From: Gnetum montanum
Lineage: Eukaryota; Streptophyta; Gnetopsida; Gnetales; Gnetaceae
DNA: 64,000 nt
Direction: 5' to 3'
NCBI GenBank assembly: GCA_015680685.1
Contig: MNCI01036654.1
Location: 28,822 to 92,821, forward strand
Shown here: piece after piece, positions 24,202 through 36,742 of the stretch
How positions within the stretch are numbered: the first letter of the stretch is position 1
Layout: each line of letters starts with the position of its first letter
Notes under the pieces: model-generated
Databases searched by the model: none
Told to the model about the DNA's origin: nothing
What the model saw: only the letters and a program-made list of their open reading frames with translations
Position numbers and translations under genes: made by a program

Positions 24202-26137
24202 CTAAGGTAAAATTGTTGGAAGAGGAGGAGGAGCATCATCATCATCATGACCACTAGGATTGGTGCCATCACTTGGTGCTTGCACCACAAAAAAAAACCA
24301 AAAACAAAACATAAAACAAGAATTTAACTAGTAATCAACATAACCAAGAACTAAACTACAAATCAAATTAAAATAAAAATTTTAAATTAAAAACTAAAAA
24401 AGAAAAACAAACCTATGGATTTTCTAGTGTAAGGTCTTTTGACGGAAAGTTTAGGAGACTAGCCTCTAGAATTTATTATTCATTCATGTTCATCTAGTAT
24501 TCTGCCCAAAGGTTCACACTTGTTAAGATGTTACTTCTCTCAATATCAATTTATGCTAGAGGCTTTCATGAAAGAATGGTAGTAGTTTCCTCCCTTGAAG
24601 TAGTAGTAATTTGAGGAGATGTGGAATTGAACATCACTAGAGAGCCTTCAAACAACTTGAAGACCTCCTCTACATTAATTCCCTACACAAACATTTCTAA
24701 ATTTCCACTCTTTATAACCTCCTCCTATAACCACTTGTAGTAACTTTCTTTTTTAGCCTTGTACTTGTGCTTGTGATTCTTTTGTGCCTTGCCCCACTCA
24801 AGGATCCAGTGCAATAGTCTTGCCAATCTTTGATCTTGCAGACTAATAGATCCATGTGGATCTTCTCTTCTATGTTGTTCCTTGCTAGAGCAAATTTTCC
24901 ATGGATGGTGTTTCAATAACATGACCATTCTATCTCTTTAGTGTGCATGGAGTCTCTATTGGCTATACGAGTCTATACAAACTCCTTGTGGTCCCTAAGG
25001 TCTTTGATCTCCTTAGCCTACCATTTGGTTTCTTTCTCCAATGCTACAAATCTTTCCCATAGGAATTCATTGGAATTCCCATGAAGTGTTGGCACATGGA
25101 AGGGCATATTCAGTGGCACTCTCGTATAACATTCGTGGAACATTTTTCACTTTAGAAGGGAGTTTAGAAAACTCATCAAGCTCATTGTCACACTTAGGGT
25201 CCCATCCAACTTTGGAAATTGTAAACAATACAATAAAAAGAATAAAGACATAAAGATAGTAATCAATAAAAATAATTAAAAACATGTCAAATAATTAAAG
25301 CCATGTAACCATAAAAATTAAAATTCATAAAAGAAAAATATAAAAAATATATAAACAACAAAACAAATTAAGAAAAATATGCTATTGTTCTTACCAACAT
25401 TAGGAGTAATTTGTTGTAACTGATCAATCATGTCTTTAGTTATACCATGCATAAAATTGGTCTTATTAGGAACCTTAGCCCATGGTTTCATATGAAACAT
25501 AGAGGTTGATGCTTCTAGAAGGGGTTCATGCATGAAAGCAAGTATAACCATCAAAAAAATATTAAAATGAATTTTAACATGAAACTACAGGATGCAACAC
25601 ATGAAATGAAATGCATAAATACCAGGAAGACTATGTGGGATGTCAACGTGAGTTTCATCATGAAAATTTGAATCTTCAAATATGGCATCCAATGAATTCA
25701 AAGTTTCATTAGGCATTGGTTCAACCTCATATTATTACCTTAGTGTCTCCTCTTCTTACCATTTTCTATCCACCTTTGCTATGGCCTGGGCTGTAAGTTC
25801 TTGTTTTTTACCTACAAGAATGACAAAGATGAAATGTAGAAGAAGTTAGCAAATTTTTCATAGAAATAATATAATGACATAAACATGCACATAACATAGG
25901 AAAAATATACAAAATAATATAAAAACCAAAAATAAAAAAATGTAATTAAAACATACCCAAAACAACATGATGTACTTGGCTAATCCTAAGAGAGATCTTC
26001 TTCTTTGCTGGCTACTTCACAATGTTGATAGTCTCTTCAATCAATGGCCACTTCAACTTTGCTTTGGCTACATTATCAGCCTCTACATGTAACTCCTTGT
26101 TCTTTTTGACATTCCCATGGACAAGGACAACGTGCAC
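24202..26137 (-). pseudogene. E4 antisense gene, 3' half (exons 4 end to last)
   Basis: Continues from 49916 after removal of E2. Exon 4 end is 26132-25957 (donor GTATGT), exon 5 is 25811-25623, exon 6 is about 25535-25395 (donor GTAAGAAC), the coiled-coil exon runs from 25209 to about 24440, and the last exon is about 24279-24202. That exon encodes D-G-T-N-P-S-G then a run of Asp and a run of Pro, ending at TAG. Exon 6 holds F-M-H-G-I-T-K-D-M-I, shared with E2 and E5. Few stops in exons 5, 6 and the last. Function unknown. Confidence 0.7.
26133..26137. repeat. E2 target-site duplication, left copy (TGCAC)
   Basis: Matches TGCAC at 49916-49920. E4 antisense exon 4 reads on across the two sites when E2 and one copy are removed, as judged against E2 and E5. 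Confidence 0.85.
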
Positions 26138-26563
26138 TATAGTGATTGAAAAATTTGGTCATTGGAAAATTGAAAATCTCAGTGCACAACTTTATCCTCG
26201 AATCCCTAGGGCCTCTAAAAAATGGAATTTGAGGTGTCCTAAATGGTTTGGTAGATTACAAAAAGACATAAAAAATGTAAAATGAATAATGCCAAAGAAA
26301 AATGCAGATATAAAAACTAGAAAGCAAATGGAGATTACACAAAAAAATTGAAATCTTAAAACTTTATTAAAAATAGAGAATGAGTTTAGGGGATGTGTAC
26401 AAATGTTACCCATGGAAAAGTAAAGGGGGTTCACTTGGACAAGGGTTTAGAGTCCATTGAAGCTAATATGATCCACTTCATGATCCATATGCTTAGCCAC
26501 ACCTAATGCTATCCAACCTTTTCTGATGCTGTTCTAGATCTACAATGTTGTTTACTACTTTGG

Positions 26564-26597
26564 TGGGGGGGAGGGTGGGGGTGGAAGGGGTTGAGAA
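26564..26597 (+). repeat. G-run tract in E2 3' LTR
   Basis: GGTGGGGGGGAGGGTGGGGG followed by GGAAGGGG: at least four G-runs with short loops, able in principle to form a quadruplex on the + strand (antisense to E2). The same place in the other LTR falls in the unknown-base run, which suggests sequencing trouble there. Confidence 0.6.
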
Positions 26598-27119
26598 ATT
26601 TGAAGGATTTTCCTAGAAAAGTGCTTCACATTGGGAGTTGGGGATCCTAAGAGTGCACTATAGAAACCAAAAACTCACAAATCATAAGAGGGGGTAAGAA
26701 GGTCATAGGAGTTCCACGTTGGAAGGCTCTAGGAAGCTGCATTTCTGCAAGTTTTGCAAGAGTTCTTGGGTGGAAAAAATGCTAAAATGCTCAAAATGCC
26801 AAAGTGTAAAACTTGAGAATGGTGTTTGAGGCTAATTTTTATAGGTTTTGGGCCTTCATTTTTGCTACAAATTGGCTGTAATTCAATTGACAAATCGACT
26901 GCAAATTGTTGCAAATTTTTGCCATGTATGGGTGAGATGGGTGTCCAATTTGGGGGGTTACTATGTATGAAAAGTGGCAAACCCCCATGGCCATTCCATT
27001 TACTATAAATAGTAATGGGGGCACACCATCTATGTTGAAGGAATATCTACTACACTAGGCCTTCTTTCATCCTCATTGGATTGCATGGCTAATCTTAAAG
27101 TGCATGGAATGTTGAAACT

Positions 27120-27315
27120 TGGTGCATGTGGCTTCGACGCTTGGGGCATGCAGTCTCCATGCTAGGGATGAACTCTCCACATTGAGCATGAAGTCTCTAC
27201 ATTGAGCATAGATGCCACCATACCCCTCCATGCTGAGGTATATCCTTCCAAGCTAGGAGTAGGTGACCCACATTCCTCCACATTGGGGGTACGTGAGATC
27301 TACCCCCTGTGGGTG
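27120..27315 (-). promoter_or_regulatory. E2 3' LTR word cluster (TCCAYRCTGGGG)
   Basis: On the + strand it reads CTCCATGCTAGGG, CTCCACATTGAGCATG, CTCCATGCTGAGG, TTCCAAGCTAGGAG and CTCCACATTGGGGG. These are decayed CCACGCTGGG words, the same as in E2's internal array. They lie upstream of the E2 TATA box on the minus strand. Confidence 0.65.
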
Positions 27316-27604
27316 TTTCTAGTGTAGAAAAGTATATACCCTCATAAAACCCATTAAATTGCAATTTTTGGCATCCCAAAAGCCACTTTGACCCTCCCAA
27401 TCCCAAATATAGATAGTATATGACTTGTTTTCACTTGAAGAATAAGCCTTTAACCACTTATGATGCTTTTTTAGTTCCAAAAGTATGAAATATGTGAGAT
27501 TTCCCCTCATGAGTTACAACCTTCACATTTACAATGAAGTTTTGCCTTAGGATTCAGGGGATGGGGATAAAAAGGTTACAACATGCAAATTTGGTGGTGT
27601 TTCA

Positions 27605-28789
27605 ATGGCTCCTATATTTTGGTGTCTAAAGGATTAACCCAAGAGCCATTGACAAAGAATACAAAATACCACTCTAGGTCCACCACTAATGTTACCTCTT
27701 TGTGCTTGATCTAGTCATGTTGAACCATGTCAAAGAGTGCTCATGATGATGGAGTAAGGTTGTGATGATAAGAAAATGATGTTAAGGTCACAGAAAAATG
27801 GTCATGAGGGCTAACAATGCATTTCAAATGTTGAAATCATGGCTATATTGCTAACATATTGATCTATAAGTTGTTTTGGAACATCATGTATTAAAGTGTT
27901 GGTCACTCGGAAAATGTGTTTAAGGACCTAATAAATTTGATCCAAGGTTGCTTTGGCCATTAGTCTTAAAGGTTTTGCTGACCATTTAGCTTCTTGGAAA
28001 TTTGCTTTCCCTCCTTTTTTTTGTGGGGTGAAACCTTCATTGGGTTTCTTTGCTAGGGCTAATTAAATATGGTTTTCCCATTGAGTGAGTTGCATTACAC
28101 TCAGTGGACTTGGAGGTTATTCCATCAAACAAGATTTCTTATGTCTAATAGACTTAGTAATTTTTCATTGAATGAGATGCATTACATTCAGGTGGACTTA
28201 GAAGTGGAGCATGACAAAAAAATGTCACATGGTCGTAAATGCTTGAATGTTAGGAATTGGTCACCATTGTTGCTCAAGGTATAGAAGGTCATAATCAAGC
28301 TATGGGGTTAGGCTCAAAAAGTGGTGTGAGATGGAGGGAAATGGTATAAAAACTCTTGAAGTAGCAAGACAAACTCATCAAATTTTGCACATCAAGGTCA
28401 CGTGGTGGCTTGTTGCCATGATGGATTACACCTTTGGAATGACTCCAAGCTTCATCTTGCAAATACAACTTCAAGAGGACAAGAAAACTAAGCAAACAAA
28501 TCATGTTATAACATTATAATGCATGCATGCGACATAGCATGATGAGATGAAAACAAAACTAGAGCTACCCAAGATACCAAAGTTGCTAGTTTAAGGCCTT
28601 GATGGGCCAAGATACTAGTTTAAGGCCCTAGTAGACCATGTTGCCAGTTTAAGGTCATAGTAGACCATGGTAACATTTTAAGGCCTCAATAGGTTGCATT
28701 GCTAGTTTCAGGCCTTGGTAGGCTATAGTAAAGTAGGCTCCCTTGTTGGTGGTCATCAATGTCATGGCTGTTGTAGGCTACATGTAGGT
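27605..28789 (-). other. E2 3' UTR, polypurine tract and third GGCC minisatellite
   Basis: The complement of 27605-27617 (ATATAGGAGCCAT) abuts the LTR start and is the likely polypurine tract. 28030-28335 aligns with the E1 3' UTR. 28575-28735 holds about five units like CTAGTTTAAGGCCTTGATGGGCCA, 30-35 bp each. No gene: ORFs at 28069, 28295 and 28331 are chance frames. Confidence 0.6.
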
Positions 28790-31700
28790 AACATGTAATA
28801 AGACTTTAGATTGGAGTGGTTGATTAGATTGGCTAACTCATCATCATTTATGTCTACGATCTCGGATGCTCCATTGCTATAGGCTCTAGTGACTATGAAG
28901 GATCCTTCCTAGTTGACTAAGAATTTATCTACATGCTCATAGATGGCTTTGAGGACTAGGTCACCTTCCTTGACCTTACACTTAGTCAAGTTAGGATGAT
29001 GTTTCTATTTCTACCTCTCTTGATACTACTTGATGTGAGCAAGCACTTGCACATGTTGCTCCTCCACTAAGTCTAGGTCCATTGTTTGCAACTCCATGCT
29101 CTGCTCATTGTTGATGAAGTTGAACAGGGGTACTCAAAGAAATAGTACATGAAATTGAAGAGGTAAAACAACTTTATAATCATAAACCAAGCTATAAGGT
29201 GTTACACCAATTGCTGTATGGTAGGTTGTCTGATATGCCCAAAGTGCATGGAAAAGCTACTCATGCCACTTACGCTTATTATTGTAGAGCATTTTTTGGA
29301 GCAAGTAGATGATGGCCTTGTTACTTGCTTTTGCTTGTCCATTGACTTGAGGGTAATAAGGTGACAAGAAAGAATGCTTAATGCCTAGGTCGTGATAGAA
29401 ATCCTTTGTTTCTTAGCTACTAAATTATGGTCCATTATTTGTAACTATGGTCATGGGTATGGAAAAATGGGCTACAATGTTATCTAGTATAAATTTACAA
29501 ACTTGTTTGGATGTCATCCTTTTTAAGGGAATAGATTCAACCCACTTTGTAAAGTATTTATTTGTGGTGATGATGAAGTTATGACCTGTAGAAGACTTAG
29601 GCATTATAGGTTCAACGATATTCAACCCCCATCATTGAAATGACCAAGTGATCTAAGTGGTGTACAACTTAGTTAGTGGTACATGTATCAAGTTACTATG
29701 CTATTGGCATGTGTCATAGGTCTTATCCTTCTACAAGTAGTTGCTTTCCATGTATGGCTAGTAATAGCCTAATGATATAATCTTAGCAGTCATAACTCTA
29801 GGTCTTATATGTCCTTCATGAACATCCTTGTGAACCTACAATAGGACTGTTTTGGCTTTGGTTTTACATAGGGCCATCAACATAATGTGTTATTGCCTAC
29901 TATGACATACTATTTTGATCATTTACGTACAATGTCCTTTTTAGCAATAGTTAGGCATTGTGAAGATTCACCATGCATAAGGTAGAATTTGATATCATCA
30001 TAACACTCCATGGTAGGAATAGTATGAACAATGGCCATAGAGGTATCCTCAGTGCTCTGCATGATGGGGATAGCACAATCCATAGTTAAGGTGGCCAACT
30101 TACTAAACACATCTAATGTTACATTGAGGGCTAGAGTTGCAATGGCATGAACTATGACATTTTCATTTTGGGGTATATGTTGGATATCAACGTTTGTGAA
30201 TTGTTATAAAAATTGCTTCCCTAGGTCATATTAAGGTTGTAAATGTTTGTCTTTACATGCATAGACCTTGGTTACTTGGTTAACCATAAGTTGAAAATTG
30301 CCTTTGATCATTAATCATTTGATTACTAGGTCATGAGCTACCATCATCCCCTTGATCAAATCCTCATACTCTGCTATGTTGTTGGTACATGGAAACTCAA
30401 AACAGTAGGTGAAGGGTCAAATTTCACCAAATAGAAATATTACAATAATAGTGGGACTCCCCCATGGGCAGTTGAAGCTCTATCAAAGTTCATGATTACC
30501 TCATAGCACTCAGGCACTTGGTTAATAGTGTTGACATATTCATCAGGGAACTTAAGATCTATGGTTGCTTGGTTATTAGTAGGTGAAATAGTGTGTTGTA
30601 TAGCTATATCTTAACCTTTCATTGAATATTAAGAGATGTAATGAATTTTAAACTCAAATGTTATGGATTTCCATCAAGCTATTCAACTACTTTTGTAGAT
30701 GTTGGTTGTTATGGAACTAAGTACGTTGTCTTTGCACATGATGTTGACTTGGCTCTTGAAGAGGTAGTGTTTCCACTTCTTTAATGAGAAGACTAGTGAT
30801 AAAAAATACTTCTCCACTTTAGTGTATTGCATCTCATGGGCAATTAATGCATGGCTAAGATAGTATCTTGACATTTCTACTCCATCATCATGTTTTTGAT
30901 AGAGTAGATAGGCAATGGATGTGTTGGAAATGACAAGGTAAATGTAAAATGATTCACCCTCTTGTGGAGGATAGAATATTGGTAGTTGTGCCAACTCTTG
31001 CTTAAGATTTTCAAAGATCTCATGGCATTGAGTCGTCCACTCATATTGTACCCCTTTCTTAAGCAAGTGTTGCATGGATTGTAGCTTATATGTAAGCCTA
31101 GCAATAAACCTATGATTAAATTATCATATACCTTATAATCTCCAAAGCTACTTAAGGTTAGTAGATTCTACTAATTTGGATATGGCCTTAACCTTATTAG
31201 GATCGACATGTATCCCTGCTTCAGACACTACAAAGCTAAGCATCTTATCAATCTTGATACCAAAGATACAATTCTTGGGATTGAGCCTAAGCTCATACCT
31301 AAGACATCATTTGAGCACAAGATTTAGGTCATTAGCATGGTCATTGACCAATTTTGACTTAACAACTATATTGTTCATGTAATCATTGAGCAAAACTAGC
31401 ATGTAATCACTAAAGATATAGGCTATGTCTCTTTGGTAAGTTGCTCAAAGGGCATCATAGGATAGTAAAAGATACCCCAAGGGGTCATGAAGGTCATGCT
31501 AAGTTAATGTTCTGGGTTGATCCTAATCTACTTATATTCTTGAGAACCCATCCATAAAGGATAATAAGGCATGTCCAACCATAGTATTCATAATTTGATC
31601 AATACTAGGTAAAGGAAAGTTATCCTTGATGGTTGCCTTATTTAGGTCTCAGAAATCAATGCAAATATGGATAATCCCATTTTTCTTAGGGACTACCACT

Positions 31701-32272
31701 ATGTTGAACATCCATTTTGCATAGTCAACAACCCTAATGAATCCATCTTGGTAGAGTTTTGTGATTTTGTCATCGACTGCCAGGGCCAAATTAGGTCTAA
31801 TTTTGCACACTTGTTGCTTAACTAGTTTAATGCTAAGATCTAGTATGATGTTGTGTAATACTAGGCATGGGTCTAGGGCTAACATAGCTTCATATGAATA
31901 GTCAAAGACCTTGATTTTTTCTTGTAAGATCTTGGTAATGCCTTGAGCCTATTGAGGTTCTAGTGAGGAACTTAGTTTTAGGATTTTCTCCTCATCACTG
32001 TGTGTTGTGATAGGAACCTCAACCAGAGATTCATCAGTAATGTTACTTGCCACTAGGTCAAGGGTTTTAACTAGGATTTCAAGCCATTCTATGGGTTTCT
32101 CGGTAGAGGCTATGTGATCGACAAGACTCTCAAGCTTAAGATCTAGCCAATCAAGGTTGATACATCATTCTACATCATCATAAGGCCCTATTAGGATCAA
32201 AGGAAAATTGATCTACTTCTAGGTACTCATATTTTAGTCTTGTATGTTAACCATAAGCACATTAAGTGGAAC
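28790..32272 (-). pseudogene. pol: E2 pol: RT, RNase H, second RNase H, integrase (broken)
   Basis: Starts V-P-L-N-V-L-M-V at 32272, directly after TTTACCTAG. RT covers about 31890-31180 (V-V-P-K-K-N-G near 31688; the catalytic strand near 31385 reads N-x-D-x, damaged). RNase H is at about 31075-30690 (open for 130 codons), the second RNase H at about 30530-30130 with G-D-S changed to G-N-F. Integrase runs from about 29890 to 28790 with S-T-G-H-N-F-I-I-T-T and T-N-N-G-P (catalytic D to N). Its end, L-K-S-Y-Y-M, matches E1. Stops throughout; not functional. Confidence 0.8.
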
Positions 32273-33190
32273 CTAGGTAAATAATGTCAAAATGTTATAA
32301 AATTATGCAAATATATGCTATAAAATGCAAACACAAAGGAACAAGGTTGTATAAAGCTATAGAAATAAAAAGAGACCAATAAGATGACATGAACAAGGGC
32401 CAACCTAAATAAGGCATAACAAGATAAAACAAGATCAAATGAGGTCACAAACTTGCTAGTTTAAGGCCTTGGAAAGTGAGGATGCCACTTTTAGGCCTTA
32501 GTGGTCCATGATGCCAGTTTAAGGTCTTAGTGGGTCATGGTCACATGACATCAAATGGGGTCAGGGAAGGTCAAACCCCATCATTTATCACCAATCCAAG
32601 GCTAAACAAGGGTCAACAAAGGCTATTACGAAGAGAACATGAGGCTATATAGAGGCTATGTTAGACCAAAAGGTCAACCATGCAAAACAAGGCCAAAAAC
32701 AAGTTGAAACATTGTGGAATAAGGTCAAATCAAGCAAAACAGGCTACACATGGTAAAACTTGGCTAATATAGGTCAAACAAGGTTAGGCTTTGCCAATTT
32801 TAGGCCTTAGTAGGCCATGATGCCAGTTTAGAGCCTTAGTGGACCATGATGCCAATTTAGGGTCTTAGTAGATTATGATGCTAGTCTAAGGACATAGTGG
32901 GCCATGATGCTAGTTTGAGGCCTTAGTAGGCCATGGTCACATGGTGCCAAATGGTGGCCAGGGAAGGTCAAACCCCACCATTAAATACTAATCAAAGGCT
33001 AATCAAGACTACACAAGGTTATAATGAAGATAAACACATTGAAATAAAAGTAGTATTGAGGATCAATAAGGTCAATAATGCAAAAATGTCCAAAACAAGT
33101 CATGATATGATAAAAGAAGACTAAATAAAGCAAAGTGGGACACATATGGTAAATCTTGATCAAAACATGGTAAAAAAGAATTAGATTTTG
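32273..33190 (-). repeat. E2 pre-pol spacer with second GGCC minisatellite
   Basis: On the + strand 32450-32535 and 32785-32945 carry units like GATGCCAGTTTAAGGCCTTA followed by GTGGGCCATG, about 30-34 bp each, in two blocks separated by AAGGTCAAACAAGG-type low-complexity text. The copies keep the same orientation as those at 41840-42060 and 28575-28735. No gene. Confidence 0.7.
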
Positions 33191-33289
33191 GTAGTTTTAG
33201 TCCTTAGCAAGCCATGATTTGAGGCTATAGGGCTATTGGATAAGTTTTGGAATCAATAGAGGATATTTCTGGACTGTTTAGATTGAGAA

Positions 33290-36200
33290 AGAAAGGGTTT
33301 TAACACTTCCACATTGGATCCCCCCTATTTCCATGTTGGCCAGTGTGGAAGGGGTGATCCCTAGCATGGATGGAACATCTAGATAGTTTCCTAGGATTTT
33401 TTTGGTTAGTTTTCAACTTTTGATGGCTTGCATGTCAATGCAATTGACTAGGGAAGGAAATGAACTAGTTTAAGAATTAGTTTCAATCCTTGGAACCCTC
33501 CTTTAGAGCTGTAAAACATCTTCCATGCTAGATCCACACTCACTAGCATGTAGACTAAGAAAGACATGTTACATGACATCAAGAGAATTGAAATTATGGT
33601 TCCAAGGCCTTCCCAAGATAGTGTAAGGCTAGATTTGTCAAAATTAATCACTTTGGATGTTAGAAAAGGCCAAAAAATTGGCTTTGAAGCTTCATCCCCT
33701 TGTTTCCAGGTTGGCTAGAGTGGATAGTAGGGGACTTAGTGTGGATAATTTAAATGAGTGCTAAAACAAGGTCAAATAGGGTTTCATGAATATTTGGAAC
33801 CAAGATCCTATAGTTGTGCATCCCCTAACTACATTTTGGACTCATTTTAGAGGGCTTTGAGTGTTAAAACAAGAAGTAGCTTTTCTCCTTTTTTCCACAC
33901 TGAGAATGGTGGCCCTAGCTTGGAAGAATGAGTTGTGTTATTATTTCTCTTATTTTGGGATGGTTTAGGAGTACACCAACTAGGTTTCTAGGCTTCTAGG
34001 ACTATAGACTATGATTTCCCAAGTTTTTGACTAATTTTGGTCATGTTTGGAGGCTGTTTGAGGCTATGTATGGTTACACCCCCTTTCATCCATGCTAAGG
34101 GAGTTGCTCCAACATGGAAGATGGGACTTTATGAGATTTAAGGACCAAAAGAAGGTTCAACAAGCATAAAATTGAGGCTATGAGGTCTTAGGCTTCTTCA
34201 GTGTAGGTTTCTAGTCTTTGGAAGTGTTAATTTGCTACCAAAAATGGAAAGGAAGCTATTCCAAGCCATTTCTACACTACCCATGATGGAAGAGGTCTTC
34301 CCTAGTGTGGATAGATAATAAATCTCAGATCTAGGCTAGTTTTGACAATAATAAACCATGCATGTTAGCTCCTAGAGTTGCCAGGGTTAAAGGGCTAGGT
34401 TTTAAGGTCAAAATTTGATAATTTTGAGTGTTTCTAAGTAGTTTTTTTATGTTATCCCCTTTTTTCGGGATTGAGGGCACCATGCTTAGCATGGATCTAG
34501 CTAGGAAGATCTAAGGGGAATAGATTTTGGCTATTTGTGATCAGTTTTGGAGACTTTGAGGGCTCTGGAAGGTGTAAATAGAATCCTAGGGTGCATACAA
34601 GGCTATCTGGTGTTAGTTTAAGGTGTATATGGGCCATTTATGAGTCATCCCATAGTATCCACATTGGATAAATGCTAGCCAGCATGGAAGAGGTTATTCC
34701 TAGTGTGGAAGAACTAATTGAACCTACTTTTTACCATTTTTGTAACCTTTGACCATGTATGTGTGTTTCTAGGGTTGATATCATCGATGGTTAAAGGCTA
34801 GGGTCAAGATATGGTAAGCTTGAGGGCTGTAAGATGGTTTTTGGACTTACCCCCTCTTCATCCATGCTATGATTATCATGCTCAGCATGGATAGGATCCT
34901 CTTTAGCATGGAGAACATTAGCAAGGCAATTTTGAACTATTTTTGTTGACTTCCAAAAGTTTAGTGGCTTTTGGAAGGGTTTAGTTGGTGCTAGAAGTTA
35001 ATTTTCATGAAAATTTCACAAGTTTTAACTTCATTCCATATCATCCACACTTGGGCTAGGATTTCTAGCATAGATAAGATTCTCCCTAGTGTGGAGAACA
35101 TTTAAGAGGTTTATTTTTGTTGATTTCCAAAATTCTAACGGCTTATAGGAGGGTTGATAATGTTTTCGTGCAAGTATAAGGTAATTTTTTGTTGTTTGGG
35201 TATATCGTGGATCCCTCATGAACCTCCTAAGCTAGATCCATGCTAGATCCATGTTGGAAAATGTGGATGAGATCTTCCCTAGCATGGAAAAACCAACAAT
35301 ATCAAATCTAGGCTCTTTTGATAGAAAATTGATCATGCATGTTAGCCTTCAGGGTTGTCGGTGTTGATTGTCAAGATTTGGTATTAAAATCCACAAGTTT
35401 GGAGGTTACTAGATGCCTTATGAAATCGTCCCCCCTTATTCCATGCTGTCCATGGTGGCCCCAGTGTGGATGAGAGGGGAATGTCAGTTTCATACCATTT
35501 TTTATTAATTTTGGAGGACTTGGAGGCTCCAAAAGGTTCTAGCAGGGTCTAGAGGTCACTAGAGTAGGTTATTAGGATATTTTTGGTTTTAAATTAGCAT
35601 TTATTACATACCACCTAAGCTTTCATGTTGGCTCCATGTTGGATAGCATGGAGGGGGGGTTCACTAGTGTGGAGAAGGCTATGGATACAAAACTAACTTA
35701 TTTTAAAGCCAAACTAGGCTACTATTGGCTATCAAGGAGTGTTAGGGTTGACTACCAGGTAGTTGATTTTGTTAGTTTTGGTCATCCCCCTAGAATGGAA
35801 GAGATCTTTCCCAATGTGGATCCACCAAATCCTAAGGTTTTGAGCACTTTTGATTGGATTTTATGAGGTTTTGGAACTACTGGGGGTGACTGGAGGGGTT
35901 CTAGGTCATGTGGACCTACTTTGGGATTAAATCTAAGTTAAATGGGTACTAGTGGGGCAAGAATAGGTTTTACCCTCCTTAATCCATGTTGAGCAGTGTT
36001 GCCCTAGTATGAAAACCCAGAATGTCAAGTTTCAACTAGATCTAACTGCCTTTTTGGAGCCCATGATTGGATGAGGTAGGTTACAACTACCAAAAATGGC
36101 AAGGAAGTTAGGTTTTAAGGGTTTTAGAAGGTGGGAAGCATGCATCCACACTACATCCACACTACCTAGTGTGGATGCAAGGCTTTAACATGATTTTGGA

Positions 36201-36330
36201 TGTTCAAGGTATTAAAACCCTAGCGTTGATAGAGTTTCCTAACCAAGAGTGAGGGCATATGATGGGGCCCACTACTCAAAATTCAAAATTTTGAAACTTG
36301 CACTTATCTCCCATAATTTCTAGTGTAGAG
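33290..36330 (-). repeat. E2 internal tandem array, period about 190 bp, word TCCAYRCTGG/CCAGYRTGGA
   Basis: Sixteen decayed monomers, with word pairs near 33309, 33510, 33710, 33893, 34088, 34287, 34470, 34658, 34861, 35040, 35237, 35441, 35624, 35790, 35983 and 36147. Typical pairs are TCCATGCTAG with CTAGCATGGA, or TCCACACT with CTAGTGTGGA, separated by AAGAGGTCTTCC-like text. The word matches the E2 LTR clusters. The array ends about 285 bp before exon 1 of the + strand antisense gene, and so lies at its promoter side. Confidence 0.85.
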
Positions 36331-36742
36331 AGGACTTTCCCTTTATTGAACTTCAGTGCACTTTGAGTTTTAGTGCATGGAATTGGCAACGGGGGCCTAG
36401 GAGTAGGCATTTAGGTTTTGATTTGGTTTTTATGTTAAAAGTGTTCTATTTTTTAATCATAAATTTAATATTAGCAAAAAACACATTGGAAGAAAGCTCT
36501 AGTAGAGATTTTTGCTTCAAATTCAATCCATCCAAAACGTGAAATACCATATCTCTCTCCTGGCCAACGTAGAGGCTTCATCCCTTCCAAATCTCAAGCT
36601 TCCTCATTGTTGGTGTAGCAAAGAAGTAGTGAGGAGGGAAGAGCAAGAATATTAGAATTAAAAAGGTAGATGAATCCATAAGAAACATCTCTAAGCTTTC
36701 TAGGCTAGTATCCATCTAGTCATCTTCAATGGCCACTCCAAG

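Larger units (their letters stand above)
26138..27604 (-). mobile_element. E2 3' LTR
   Basis: 1467 bp, minus-strand start TGAAACACCACC (complement ending 27604), end CACTATA. Order on the minus strand: head, word cluster 27315-27120, TATAAAAA (complement of 26836-26843), AATAAA (complement of 26363-26368), tail with TAGAGGCCCTAGGGATTCGAGG. The terminal TA in place of CA occurs in both E2 LTRs. Aligns along its length with 46759-49915 minus the nested solo LTR. Confidence 0.85.
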
